DNA of 64,000 nt from Cymbidium sinense (Eukaryota > Streptophyta > Magnoliopsida > Asparagales > Orchidaceae), in NCBI GenBank assembly GCA_021442155.1, contig CM038221.1, positions 80,589,180 to 80,653,179 on the forward strand. Reading direction: 5' to 3'. Positions 24,150-35,179 of the stretch are shown here, piece after piece. The position numbers and the translations under genes were made by a program. Numbering within the stretch: the first letter of the stretch is position 1; every line of letters starts with the position of its first letter. The notes below the pieces were generated by a model. That model was not told where the DNA came from. It did not search any database and saw only the letters and a list, made by a program, of their open reading frames with translations.

Positions 24150-24860
24150 TAACCTTTTTTTTGTTTGGCCTTCATGCTCGAAACCTATCTCTGGGAAACC
24201 GCTTTGAAGGAGTTCTCCTTACTGAGTCTTTTTCCTGAGTTACTAGCACTGATTGAATGATTTTATTATTCTCCTTCGTATTCACATGGCTATTCACTAT
24301 CTCTAATAGTTTGGCAAGTGTTTTATGATTGCTCAAGCTTGAGGGCATTTCTAAAGGGCCCCTCCCTTAGACCTTCAGCGAGTGCTGCTTGGGTGATTAC
24401 TGGTTCCAAATCCTTAATTTATACCATCTCTTACTAGAAATAGGTGATGAATTTCCTTAGTAACTTGTCGGATTCCTGCCTCATTTGCAGAAGTGCTTAG
24501 AAACTTTTCAATGGCTTTTGAGAGTCAGTAAATTGCATGGTGAACATTCTCTAGAACTCAGCGAATGAGATTATGACCCCTATTAGATGGCTCAAAAATC
24601 ACCTAAGGCTCGACTCTTTAAAAGGTAAATTGGAGATAACACTTCATTGTATCATTGAGATCTAGTAGTGATGTTGTCGATGCAAAGTAGACTATGTGAT
24701 CTGTTGGATTTGTTCGACCTTCGTATGAATCAAGATGGGTGATTTTGAATATGTGAGAGATGGGTTTCACCAATCTTAGAGAAGAAGGCATTGATTGATT
24801 TGTGCAATTTGTTCTGTGCACCTTTTTATTCACTCGCATGGTAAGACTCATTGTTTAAAT
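24150..24860 (-). pseudogene. Tat-type gypsy gag remnant
   Basis: The frame at 24851-24618 contains PISHIFKITHLDSYEGRTNP and then TDHIVYFAS, which match the gag signature of this lineage (a basic/aromatic segment followed by LxxYDGxxDPxDH). Gag-like sequence continues with stops through a matrix/capsid-like region (RKFITYF near 24440, AALAEGLREGPF near 24395-24355). Gag would form the particle core. The frame is broken several times and no zinc knuckle was found before the junction with pol near 24130. Confidence 0.6.
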
Positions 24861-25485
24861 TAGGAATCTCAGATAATTCACTTCTATCTCGACGAGCCTG
24901 GTGAGTCACTGACCTTCATTCTTTTTGGCCCTCAATTATCAATAGTGTGCTTTCTCCATCATCACCTGAATGTGGTGAGTGATCTGATCTTCTATATCCT
25001 TCAAGTCTTATTATGTGGAAAATTATGGGGTATCCTGCTCCATACCCATTGAGTGATCTTGTGTTGAGGGTTCTGCTTTACATTGTATTTGACTTCTAGT
25101 TCTTAGCCCTATAAGGGGAATATTACATATGATGAGTACAAATAAAGTAGGTTAAGTACAAGTAGGATCCCACACTAACTTGAGGCTAGTATGCTTGAGC
25201 GAGTGGCAATTTTGATGGCTGGTCACGAGTAGCTTCGTTGTCATATTAACCCATGAGTTGAGGCTAGGTGGCCAAACAATGTCTATCTGCACTTTCTAAA
25301 CTCACTTGCCAGCCATGGGCAAGTATGTTTATCACTTGATTTATATATCATATGCTCTGAGTTCTTCTTAACTCACCATGCTTGAGATGAATGAGTGACT
25401 ATTCCCCCATAGGTTTGGGTCCATTTTGACACTACCTCACTAGGTGGTTTCACCTTATTCATTTTATTCATTTGAGTATACAATG

Positions 25486-26185
25486 TCATTATAGTAATTA
25501 CTTGTGAATCCATTTTAAAGTTAAGAGTGGAAATGTACAGAGTAGCTTAGAGAAAGAGAATCAAGGATGTTGAGCTAAAAGAGTAATAAGGTGTACACAT
25601 ACAAAAATACTTTTCCATTAATGGTTAATGTATATGTTTTATTCAAAATATCATATTTTAATATTTAATTAATATAATAAATAATGATTAACAATTAACT
25701 AGCAATCCCTTAAATTGTTATTTTAAGTGTATATCATATAATAGTGCATAGAGATGTTAAGGAGGAATTTAATAAGTTCGCTTTACATACTCCTTAGCCC
25801 ATCCCACTTAGAGTTTTGAAGAAGTGATCACCATATATTTTATAGATGCATTTGCTATTCATGCATAAGAAAAGAAGCTGAAGAATAATTAGTTGTTAGG
25901 CTACTCTCTTTGAAAATTAATAGCTACCTTTTTTGTACAAGAGTTGAATAATCAGCCTCACTTGAAAAATAAATTGTAAAAGTTAGAGCAAAAATTTGAT
26001 AATATAATAAATTTTAATTAAAATTTATATGTGAGGATGCGAAATAGAATAAAGGTGAAAATGAAGTGGCATTTATTATTATCTCAACTAATTATTCTTT
26101 GAGAATGGGCATGAGATGGAGAATAGAAATGAGATTAAGAAGAAGAAGAAGAAGAATGATAGAGCAGAAGGTGGAGGTGATAGAA
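25486..26185. other. AT-rich unclassified sequence
   Basis: A spacer between the Tat LTR-like region and the next superunit start. It ends in a short GAA/AAG run (26131-26152). I see no coding or known repeat signature. Confidence 0.5.
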
Positions 26186-28137
26186 GAATGAACTCACTTT
26201 TAGTAAGGTTGAAAACCACCCTTTTGGATCTATAATTCGATCTAAGCACAATATTCTTCTAGAACTAAGACCATACCCTATTTTAGGCTAGGTGGGGCCT
26301 GTTTATCCTCGATCTAAAATAATCAATAAACATTAATTTTAAAAATTGAGTTATTTAAACCTAATGAGGAGACAAGGGATCTAAAATTATCTCTTAATAT
26401 ATTTTTCATTAAGTGATTTAAAATTAATTTAAGTGATTTTTATGAATTATTTAAGATTAATTAATTTTTTTAATCAATTAACTAGAAGAGCTAAAAAATG
26501 TAATTATACCTTAAACATAAGTTATAAATTATGAGAACATTATAAAACATAAATGAGCATGAAATAAACAAGTCCTAAAGATTCTAATACAATTAAGCTT
26601 ATACTTAAAGGCTAATTTAAGAAATGGTAAAACTCAAAATCAACAATTACACTCAAAATATCCCAAACCAATTATGGTTTTTATTTCAATGAAAACCTCT
26701 TTGAAAATAAGCACAAAAAGAAGTTGATCACATTTTTTAAAGAACTAGGCTATTTAACATGAATTTTCTTAGTCCTATGATAATTAATGATTAATTAATT
26801 AATAAAAGTCTCTTAATGGTGAATTTGAGAAATGATTAGAACTAGAAGTTCTAATTAATTTCTCTAGTTATTGCTAATATTCCAAAATGTATTTAACATT
26901 TCATAATAATTTTTAAAATTTTCTTAATTATATAAATTTATTAAATGTATAAAATTACCCTTTAAGGTTTGAAATTTTGATTTCCCAAATTACCCATCTA
27001 ATAAACTTGAAAATAATTATGGGAGGCAAAGGTCATTTTATGGGACAATCACCTAAAGTTTCAAGTTAATTAGCTAAGTAATTAAAGTTTAATTTCACTA
27101 ATTACGAAAAGTCTTTATACCCTAATTATTTACTATACACTAAAGAAAATTTGCGGCATTTATTTATTTTTCTAGAATCTCCTATATTTAAGCTTTTCAT
27201 AAAGGATTTAATTATATATTTTTAAATTTTATTGCAATTAGTTATAATTTTTTGAAGTTTTGAACATTTAATTAGATTTATAAACTTAATTAATCAATTT
27301 ACATAGTTGGCGCCATGTCAACACTAGCGTGGTAGCACTTACACGCTACGATACATGTTTCTCTACTTAAAATGTCCCTAGTGGCATGCAGACTCTGTGG
27401 CTATAGACACAGTTTCACTTCAGTCATTCAATGACAAATTGAACACCCATGATTACTCTCATGGCATAAATAAGATAAAATTAAAAATCTAACATGATTC
27501 ATCACAGTTTTTCATTCAAATCACATGAAATGGATGACTGATGATCGGTCATCAACCATCGGCTATAGACAAACATTATTCGCCTTTCTCCATTTGATCT
27601 AAGTTCACTGGAGCTTGTTTCATGGAGGGTTCAATTCCTAAATGATCAAGAGATAATTCTAAGGGAATCTTATAAATTGATTAACACCAAGTGATACTTC
27701 ACTTCACAAAAGACCAATTTGTAATGGTCACGCCTATGGTTTCAAAGAAATTACCTCACTGGAGCAAAGGAATAGAGGTCTGATGTTTGAGGTAGCTTCA
27801 TCTAGTAGAGGCAAAGCCCTATTGATGAAGCTATGCATTGCCTCCCCATCGATTGGTCTCTGTATTAAATGTCTCCATGAACCTTGCAAGAGTTGATCTA
27901 CGATTATCTTCTAATGCTTAAATTGAGTGGTTCTCAATTTGTTTCGACTTGCTAGAGCTAGGGGAAGGTGTGAGAAAGTTAATTTGGGTTTGGTTGAGTT
28001 TTGGTAGAGTTGGGCATGAGAGGAATTTGGGTTGAGGGAGAGCTCAGTCTCATTGGCGATGAGGTGCCTAAAGAGTTCTGTGAACTCAGGGGACTAGCTC
28101 TAGGATTATGTGGAACGTGTATACTAAGTTTAAATTA

Positions 28138-28162
28138 GGGAGGAGGTGTATACCCTCCTCCC
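28138..28162. repeat. Stem-loop of the superunit, copy 5 (best palindrome)
   Basis: GGGAGGAGG-TGTATA-CCCTCCTCCC, arms of nine bases or more around a TGTATA centre. Confidence 0.75.
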
Positions 28163-28215
28163 CAAGTAAACTAAAAAAAGGGGTTGGTTCAATCAGGCCT
28201 TGTTGGCTGGGGCAA

Positions 28216-28231
28216 GGGGGGGGGGGGGGGG
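28216..28231 (+). repeat. Poly-G run of 16
   Basis: Sixteen uninterrupted G residues, about 55 bases from the stem-loop of copy 5. Such runs are rare in this AT-rich window. Sequencing slippage could affect the exact length. Confidence 0.85.
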
Positions 28232-28429
28232 AGGGTGAGAGGGACATGGCTTGTTGGCCTAACCAATGCCTAGCTAACATGAGGGTGACCTCTCCTTATT
28301 CAAGGGATAAGCAAGGCTGACTTAGGTTAACTTGGATCAGTGGGTCTATGCTGAAGGAGTTTTGAGGGGGGATTACTATTACCAAATGAGGTTGGTGGTC
28401 TTCCAAATGGGGATTTTATCTTATTTGGA

Positions 28430-29600
28430 ACCCTTGGTTTACTTGGTTTGGGTTAAACTAAGTTTACTTTGGGTTGGGTTCACTTAAGTTGGTCAAAGGA
28501 GTCCATATATGAGTCATACCAAGTTTGGTTAGTTCTAGGCTTGTTTGGTTTGGTTTGGATCAATTGGACCTATATAGGTCAAGTTAGGTTTAATTAGGTT
28601 AGGTTGACCAATTGACCAAACTAGGTAAGAGGGCTATTAGATTAAGTTCAAATGATGATTTAAAACTTATTAGTGAAATTTCTTTAGGTTATTTTGGATT
28701 AGATTTCAATTTGGCTCATATGGGCTGATATGGGCTAAATGGGTTAAGTTGACCAACTTGATCAAATTGGCTAAATTGGGTTGAATGAGGAATTGAGTCA
28801 TGTTTAATTGATCATTTGAAGATGATTGAAACTTTGATTTGAATTGATTATTTAAATTAAGTTTTGATTCAATTTCACCCTTTAGGTCAAATTGGGCTAA
28901 ATTGATTTCGTTGATCAAATTGGTTTCAATTGATGATTTAAAAGTGTTCAACCACAAGTTTCAGAATGATTGTAGGTGTTGGTTCAATCCAATCTGCTCT
29001 AGATCAAATATTGACTCATTTTGGCCCTTTAGGTCAATTTAGATCAACTTGGGTCATGTGGCCAAAGTGGCTCAATTGGGTTCAGTTGTTTGCAATTGGA
29101 TGATTGATCATGATCAATAATCATTTTGGAAGTGATTTAAGTGATTGATTTGGTCCAATTTGAGTTGAATTAAGGTTTAACTCAATTTGGGCTCTTATGT
29201 CAAATTGCGTAAAGTGAGCTAAATGCATTAATTGAATCAATTAGAGTCAATTGAGCGTTGAGATATGATCAATTATTAATTGATAGCTTTGATTTGATCT
29301 AATTTTGATTGAATTGATTTTGATTCAATTTAAGCTTTTAAGTCAATTTGAGTCAAATTAGGTTGAAAGAGTTAATTGGGTTAATTGGATTGTAATTGGG
29401 CTTCAATGTAGTTTAATTGACATTTAGAAGAGTTTGGGTAAACTCAATTTCAAATGGATTTGATCGGTTTTGGGTTTAGCCCCTTTTATCCCAAATGGGT
29501 CATATTGGGTCAACCTAATCAATTGACCAAATTTAGCCTAATTGGGTTAAATGGGGTTTGGATTTGATTGGATTTGGTTTAGGTTTGATTTGTACTCAAT
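28430..29600. repeat. TTGAC-rich tract, inverted (copy 5)
   Basis: Here the plus strand shows the complement (GGTCAA, CAAATTGGGT), so the strand skew is reversed relative to copies 1-4. The ~10-bp spacing is visible around 28735-28790. Confidence 0.7.
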
Positions 29601-30018
29601 TGACCAAATCTATGTCTTATATATTTCATGCATCCATATTTCAAAAAAGATATATATAATGATAAAAGGTTTCATTAATTACATGCTTTGAAATAATAGT
29701 GTGGCTATTATCACTAGTAAATCCTAAATTATTTTCTTCAATAAATATGAATTATTTATCTAGTGTAAATCTAAATCAATCATGATTATTAAAACAAAAA
29801 TCTATGCTTATATGTATATCTACATGTTTAAAAGGTATTTAGTCTAGACATCCTAGGAGCACGAGACTTTAAGTAGTCCTAAGGGCATTTTAAATTACCT
29901 TAATTCTTTGGTTTAGCAATGGCACATACCTTAAAGTTTGTAGTGAAATACATAGTAATGTTAGATTATTTTAAAATATTTAAATATCTTAAAATTTTTT
30001 CAATTCATCCTTATATAT

Positions 30019-30243
30019 ATGTACATATGTATATTGTATATAGCTCTCCTAGAAATTTTAGTGCCCGAAGAAGATGCTTCAAGATCATGCTTGCTTGGGG
30101 TAAAGGCAATACATTATGGAATTGTAGGATCCTCTAATGCACTGTTAAGTGGATTTATAATGATAGATTTCAATTTGATCTTAATGACCATCTTATCCAT
30201 AGCAATCATTGTCATAACTGCCTTTGCAGCCTATCGAAAATAG
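30019..30243 (+). other. Unidentified coding-like fragment with a hydrophobic C-terminus
   Basis: An open stretch of 74 codons ends with a stop at 30241-30243. After PEEDASRSCLLGVKAIHYG it has a hydrophobic segment MTILSIAIIVITAFAAYRK, which would be a single membrane span with a basic end. I do not recognise the family. The G/C-containing composition at 30060-30240 stands out from the AT-rich surroundings. It may be an exon fragment captured by a transposon, or chance. No upstream exon is visible. Confidence 0.3.
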
Positions 30244-30307
30244 AACCCCCTTTTGAGGTTAGGTTCTTTCTTTGATTAAGGCATTAGTCCCTAGCCACCT
30301 AAGCACA

Positions 30308-30580
30308 TTAGGAATGATTGCATTTGGACATTTTCCTTTGCACAATAAATTTTTTTAATTCTTTTGGCATTTCAATGCTCTCAGTGATAGGCTTGGTCAT
30401 AGGTCCATCAGGCATAAACTGTACGACTTCAAAAATTATTTCAAATTGGAGAGTGGCTCCAGCAGAACCAACATTGATCAGGGCTTGAGGGAATCTAACA
30501 GTAGATCCCTCTCTTAACTTAATATTCATTTTGTTTGTTAGGTTTTCCATTGATGGTTTCACACCTAATCGTGAATTCAA
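30308..30580 (-). other. Unidentified coding-like fragment
   Basis: An open stretch of 90 codons on the minus strand, convergent with the fragment at 30019-30243 and 65 bases from it. It has balanced amino-acid use (VRFPQALINVGSAGATLQFE, then FMPDGPMTKPITESIEMPKE), unlike chance frames in AT-rich DNA. I cannot assign a family. Possibilities are a pseudogene exon or part of a mobile element. Confidence 0.3.
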
Positions 30581-30639
30581 AGTTAGGTCCTACTCGATTT
30601 TAGGAACCTAAACTTTTGAAAAGAAAGTAGCTTGATAAA

Positions 30640-31400
30640 GTTTCAACTCCACAACAACACTGTATATTTTAATTTTTTCAACCAAAGATGGAGAGAGAAG
30701 TAATCCCCAGTGGAGTCGCTAGAAGGTTGATCGCTTAAGAAAAAAAATACATTTGCAACACACTACCATCTTTATGGTATGTTAGAGACTTCATTCTTCA
30801 TGAGGCAAATTGATATGCATTTAACTAGATTTCTTATAACATTGTGTTAGGGTTAATTTAGATATGAGTTCTACTTGTTAATTTAGATATGAGTTCTACT
30901 TGCTATGAACACAAGAATTCATAGTTAATTTCCCCTCTTATAGTAATAAGAGAGCACTCTCGATTAAGGATGAAAATAAACATATTATCAATATGAATCA
31001 ATGTCTAATAAAAACTGGAAAGAAAATTTGATCATCATATAGGTCAGCAACAACAATAATTTTCTTATATGGCTAAGTTCAACTCAACACTTGTTCAAAT
31101 GTTCAATAATTACAATTTTATTGTTGGCTCAAATCATGTTCCTTTTCCTGTAGTGTCTCATTACCACATTTATGTTAGCACTTTGTAGGAGCCAAAAGTA
31201 GAGGAGGAGGAGGAGGACTTCAACTTCTATGATAGTCTTTTTTTTATCATATGTATTTTCCTCTTTTTTTGGATTTTTATTTAAAAGTTTTGTAATAAAA
31301 TTTAATTTCATATTATCTATTTGTTATTTCAAATGTTGTTTGTTCGCACCAAGATTTATAATTTATAATTTAATTGAATAAAAATTTTAACCAAAATTAG
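30640..31400. other. AT-rich spacer with small duplications
   Basis: Contains CCCCAGTGGAGTCGCTAGAA (30706), a phrase like those near gypsy 5' leaders, a perfect 25-base tandem duplication at 30853-30902 and a GGA run near 31201-31216. No gene seen. Confidence 0.45.
30853..30902. repeat. Perfect 25-bp tandem duplication
   Basis: Two identical 25-base units (30853-30877 and 30878-30902) with the core TTTAGATATGAGTTCTAC. The absence of differences suggests a recent event. Confidence 0.95.
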
Positions 31401-31549
31401 GAAAATTGGTAAGTCAGCACTTTGGCATTGGTCAGTCAATGTTGTAATGCTAGATGATGGAACTTAGGCTTAAGAGTAGAGAAGGTAATGCTTAGGCACT
31501 AGAAATGTGGCGACGTGGCATTTGCATGATGCCTCGACACTGTCTGGAT

Positions 31550-31770
31550 AGCACTGCGATGCTCTAGGTGGACATTGTAACCTTACAACGTGAGAAGAAA
31601 GCACTACGGTGCTAGAATTTAGCGCCCCAACACTGATTTTAGTGCCTTGGCCCCACAAAATAGCATTACAGTGCTGTGAAGCAGAGCGACAAGGGTCTAA
31701 ATTCCCAAGAACTGAGTGCCTAAGTGCTGGGTAGCAACGCCTTGGCGCTGCATAGTAGTGTTGCGGTGCT
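31550..31770. repeat. Cluster of six 14-bp hairpin motifs
   Basis: Near-palindromic 14-mers of the form AGCAC-NNNN-GTGCT occur at 31550 (AGCACTGCGATGCT), 31600 (AGCACTACGGTGCT), 31662 (AGCATTACAGTGCT), 31715 (AGTGCCTAAGTGCT), 31736 (AACGCCTTGGCGCT) and 31757 (AGTGTTGCGGTGCT). Spacing is about 50-60 and then 21 bases. The 250-base stretch is much more GC-rich than its neighbours. Related phrases recur at 33040-33150. Confidence 0.7.
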
Positions 31771-31889
31771 ATGAGTCAAGAGATTGTTCTAGGGCAAATT
31801 TTCTTGTGTGATTTGATGATTCCCACAAAATTTTGGATGTGTAATTACTTAGTAATACTATGTTTTAAAATTTTTTAGTGCAACACACT

Positions 31890-32165
31890 CTTCTCCCTTA
31901 TTTCAAACCTAAAATCAATGGAGGGAGGATTTTCATCACGCTAGAACTATGTTTGATGGTGGAGGCCTTAAAATTTCAAAATTTTAATTTTGTAATTTAA
32001 TTTTAATTTTGGTAGAGTTTTGTCTTAGCAATGACTATCATTTTGTAATTAATGTGCTCACATTCTTTTCCCTTGCTCTAGATCATAGATCGATGGAGGG
32101 AGGAATATTATTTTGCATTGGATCTATGATCAATGGTGGAAGTCTTCAGAAATCTCTTATGGGGC
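31890..32165. repeat. Diverged ~174-bp tandem duplication
   Basis: ATCAATGGAGGGAGGA (31914) and ATCGATGGAGGGAGGA (32088) each lead into a similar 55-base stretch ending GGTGGAGGCCTT and GGTGGAAGTCTT. The sequence between and before them is also alike in part. Confidence 0.65.
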
Positions 32166-32269
32166 AAGAAATCAATTGCATAAAAATGATTTCATTTCAT
32201 AATTACTAGAATTTGGCATTAACAGTAATCTTTTCTTTTGTCTTCATTTGTCTCACACGAGAAGGAGAT

Positions 32270-32410
32270 TCATTGTGCGAGAGTAGGGCATAGCTAAAGG
32301 AACAATGGTGAAGAGAGAGTTGGAGAGAGTGCTAGAGAGAGCATGAGAGGAAATATAGAGAGTTAGTGTAGAGAGAAAGTGTAGAGAGTGTGAGAAGAGG
32401 AGAATGAGAG
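32270..32410. repeat. GA-rich low-complexity tract
   Basis: Repeated GAGAGAGT, AGTGTAGAGAG and GAGAGCATGAG blocks over about 140 bases; no stable frame. Confidence 0.75.
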
Positions 32411-32451
32411 TGGCCAGCCCTCCCTTTTTATTAGGAACTACTCCCCTACTC

Positions 32452-32518
32452 GCTCCCACTCTTCTAATTGCTCCCACTCTTCTAATCACTCCCACTCTTC
32501 TAATAGCTCATGCTCTTC
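32452..32518. repeat. 18-bp tandem repeat, about 3.5 units
   Basis: Units GCTCCCACTCTTCTAATT (32452), GCTCCCACTCTTCTAATC (32470) and ACTCCCACTCTTCTAATA (32488), with a partial fourth. It directly follows the GA-rich tract and explains the open frames in both strands here. Confidence 0.9.
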
Positions 32519-34169
32519 CTTTTAGGTGGATATCACTGATGGGGATGGCTGTTGGTGGGCCATTCTCTCCTTTGGGCAGTTATCGCTATTGGCATGAGTA
32601 GTTAGCATTTTTAGATTTTGTAGAAGAGTGGAGCTCGCATTTAGGCACCAAAATTGTGGTGTCGTGATGCTGTAGGTCTAGATGATCTCATCTCTCTTTT
32701 TTTGTTTGTTTTCAAATGATCTCATCTCTCTTTTTTTGTTTGTTTGCAAACATGACCTTAGAAGAACTATAAAGATTTGTTCATGAACTTCTTGAAGACT
32801 TTTAGAATTTTAACTCTTTAGAGAAGAGTCTTTAGGGTCTGAGCGAGTTAATGTAGCACAACGAATGAGGAAAGGGCCTGTTACAAGGTCCTAAATCAAA
32901 ACTTAAACTTATGAGGACTTTTATTAAACTTTATGTGTTGTGATACTTTAATATTGATGTCCTATGTATTGTATTATGTAGTAGTGGATGTATTTAAGTG
33001 TTGTATAAGAGGCATTATCTATGGACATAGGAGTTGGTATTTAGGCGCCTTGATCCTACTTTTTGTGGTATTTAATGTTTGGGGACAGAGAAGCTAGTGT
33101 CTTGGCATTGGCATGTGGTTCCTTGGCATTGGATCGTGGCATGTAGGCGTTGCAAAACATGTTTTGACCTTTTTTTTAAAAAAAAAAATTTCAATAGTTT
33201 TCTTCTAAGGGACATTTCCCTTGGAATATTGTACTTATATTATATTTTGACCTAATAGAGAATTAGACTTGTTTTTGTGTGGAAAAATCTGAGTATAGAC
33301 CTTTTGGTTGGAGCATTGTGGCATTTCTACTCTAGTGAGTGAAAGATCATGAAGCATTTCTTCTTCCTCCATCCGTTGTGACGTTTTTCTCCATGATCGC
33401 CCCATCAATTCGATTTATATTACTTAAATTCTTTATAACATAAAATAAAGAAGGGAACATGGAGTAACCCAAAATATATGGATCATGTATCATTATCTTA
33501 GATAAATTATATAGTAATATAGAGTAGTAATCTTTAACAAGTTAAAGATGGACTATTTTAAGTGGTCTAAAGAATCCTTGATGTAAGACATTTAAGAGGA
33601 CAATTTTTTTTTTTGAAGTCTTAAGTGATTAGAAAATGTAGTTTTTAATATTTTAGATGAACTATATTGGATAGTATATGTGATCTCATTACCTATGAAG
33701 ATCATAATATTATATGACTCTAACTTTTTTTATGGTAGGAAATGATGAGTTTCTTTTGAAAGTGTTTCCTTATATTATTTAAGATGCCCAAGTTATTTTA
33801 TAATGGGCGAGAACTTTTCTCATCCAAAACTCTAAGAAGTAGAGGAGAGTGAGCACATATAAGGTTCATAAATTTGTTGTAAGGTATGCCATTAAAAATT
33901 TTAATAAAAATTTATATTATATTTATACATATAATCTTACGAGTGTTCTGTGTATTATTTATCATGGAGACTATTGATTGTATTTAATATAACCTATCAT
34001 CTACATTTCAAGGGAATACAAATCTTTTAAAAGTTACACCTTATTATATGTAAGTCTTCAGAGACTATTAATCCTTAATTTTCTATCACAATAGCATATA
34101 TCTAAAGATTTAAAGGCGGTTAACAAGAAAAACTGAATGTATTATAGAAATATATTTATTTATAATCAT
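32519..34169. other. Unclassified spacer
   Basis: Includes a 35-base tandem duplication (32682-32750) and, at 33030-33150, another patch with GGCGCCTT, TTGGCATTGG and GGCGTTGC related to the hairpin cluster at 31550. Otherwise AT-rich with no gene signal. Confidence 0.45.
32682..32750. repeat. 35-bp tandem duplication
   Basis: Two units containing ATGATCTCATCTCTC followed by a T/G run (TTTTTTTGTTTGTTT) and CAAA. Confidence 0.9.
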
Positions 34170-34172
34170 TTA

Positions 34173-34438
34173 GGGCCTTTTTGGGATTAATTTTTATTTT
34201 TATTTTTATGTTATCCTTAAAAACATATTTATTTAGTGTAACTTTTAAGTGTTTTCATTTTTAGTTTTTGAAGACAAATAATATTATTTAAAAAAAATTC
34301 TCTAAACAACTTTAGGATGTCTTGAGTATTTTAAAAATAACATCATTATCAAATATATTTTATTTCAAATCAAAATAAAATAAAATAAAATAAAACAAGA
34401 AATAGAAAATAAAAAATAAAGGTGACTTAAAATGGCCC
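34173..34438. mobile_element. PIF/Harbinger-like MITE, copy 1
   Basis: Ends GGGCCTTTTTGGGAT and, inverted, AAAATGGCCC, flanked on both sides by TTA, the usual 3-base target duplication of PIF/Harbinger. The interior is AT-rich and roughly self-complementary (TTTTTATTTTTATTT against AAATAAAATAAAA). Confidence 0.75.
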
Positions 34439-34909
34439 TTAGTTGTGTATAATTATTGAATTGCATTTTACTATATTATAACTACTGAGTTGCACTATAT
34501 TATCTACCTTATAATCTACTTTTATTTATGTGTCGGTTAGATTTTTGTATAAAGCTAACAAATTAAATACTTCCTCTTTATCGTCGCGAATGTTCCTGCA
34601 CACAACATCTATCATTAGAACAATTGATTACAATGCATGTAAAAAATTCTTCTTATGATAATCTTAACCCTAATATCGTGAGTTTATTTTATTCTGTTTC
34701 ATTACATGTGACAAATCAGCTGAGGAAAAACAAAAAATTCAAGACAAGATAATTTGAAATAACATTATGGTGCACTATCTTTCAACTTAGATGAAAAATA
34801 TTGTTTTTGAGGGAATGATTCTATTGAATAAAACATGGAATGTGCATAGAATAGTAAGAGAATTCAACATAAAAGAAGATATGGTTTTTAAAGTATAATT
34901 AACATTTTA

Positions 34910-35173
34910 GGGGCAGTGTGGGATCACTTTTATTTTTTATTTTTTATTTTTTTTAATGTTGTTTTTAAAAACATATTTATTTATAGTGTTTTTTATGTGA
35001 TTTTATTTTTTATTTTCAAAAAAAATTGCCCTTTTTAAAAACACTCAAAACATCTAAAAGATGTTTTGAATGTTTTTAAAAATAACAAGTACAATCAAAT
35101 AAGTTTATTTTAAAGTAAAACCTAAATAAAATAAAATAAAAAATAAAATACAAAAGTGATCCCAAACGACCCC
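34910..35173. mobile_element. PIF/Harbinger-like MITE, copy 2
   Basis: Starts GGGGCAGTGTGGGATCACTT and ends AAGTGATCCCAAACGACCCC. The left flank is TTA and the right flank TTT. The interior is foldback-like. Confidence 0.78.
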
Positions 35174-35179
35174 TTTGTA

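Larger units (their letters stand above)
23090..25485 (-). mobile_element. Tat-lineage Ty3/gypsy remnant, internally deleted
   Basis: Read on the minus strand the order is: LTR-like region (25485-25095, shared with 7015-7370); gag (about 24860-24150); then, with protease and most of the RT missing, the RT-RNase H connection (24110-23870); a second RNase H-like domain (23870-23560); a linker; and the start of integrase (to about 23090). The connection motif set PYFQAH, KWSIELS, FDISYSPR followed by a second RNase H with a YIDSSSG start is the arrangement of the Tat lineage. Many stops and frameshifts make it inactive. The bottom end is broken at 23090. Confidence 0.7.
26186..29990 (+). repeat. 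Superunit copy 5, with its 5' half inverted in place
   Basis: The plus-strand start motif ACTCACTTTTAGTAAGGTTG is at 26190. From about 26310 to 29620 the modules appear on the minus strand in reverse order: AT-rich middle at 26340-27290, GCGCCATG near 27310, GAGGTAGCTTCATC near 27788, the stem-loop at 28138-28162 and the periodic tract at 28430-29600. From about 29690 the plus-strand middle resumes (TATTATCACTAGTAAATC, like 52142 and 46605) up to AATGGCACATACC near 29930. The simplest reading is one copy with a 3.3 kb internal inversion; the 3' part is missing. Confidence 0.7.

Noticed and set aside
24618..24851. Independent small host gene
   Set aside because: Its sequence matches the gypsy gag signature and continues with gag/pol remnants downstream.
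28086..28320. Proline/glycine-rich frames on both strands
   Set aside because: Translation of the poly-G run and the stem-loop; low complexity.
31550..31770. CRISPR-like array (short palindromic repeats with spacers)
   Set aside because: Repeats are only 14 bases, differ from each other, are irregularly spaced and lie in a plant nuclear context with no associated genes.
32253..32601. Frames on both strands with repeated short blocks
   Set aside because: Explained by the 18-bp tandem repeat and the GA-rich tract.
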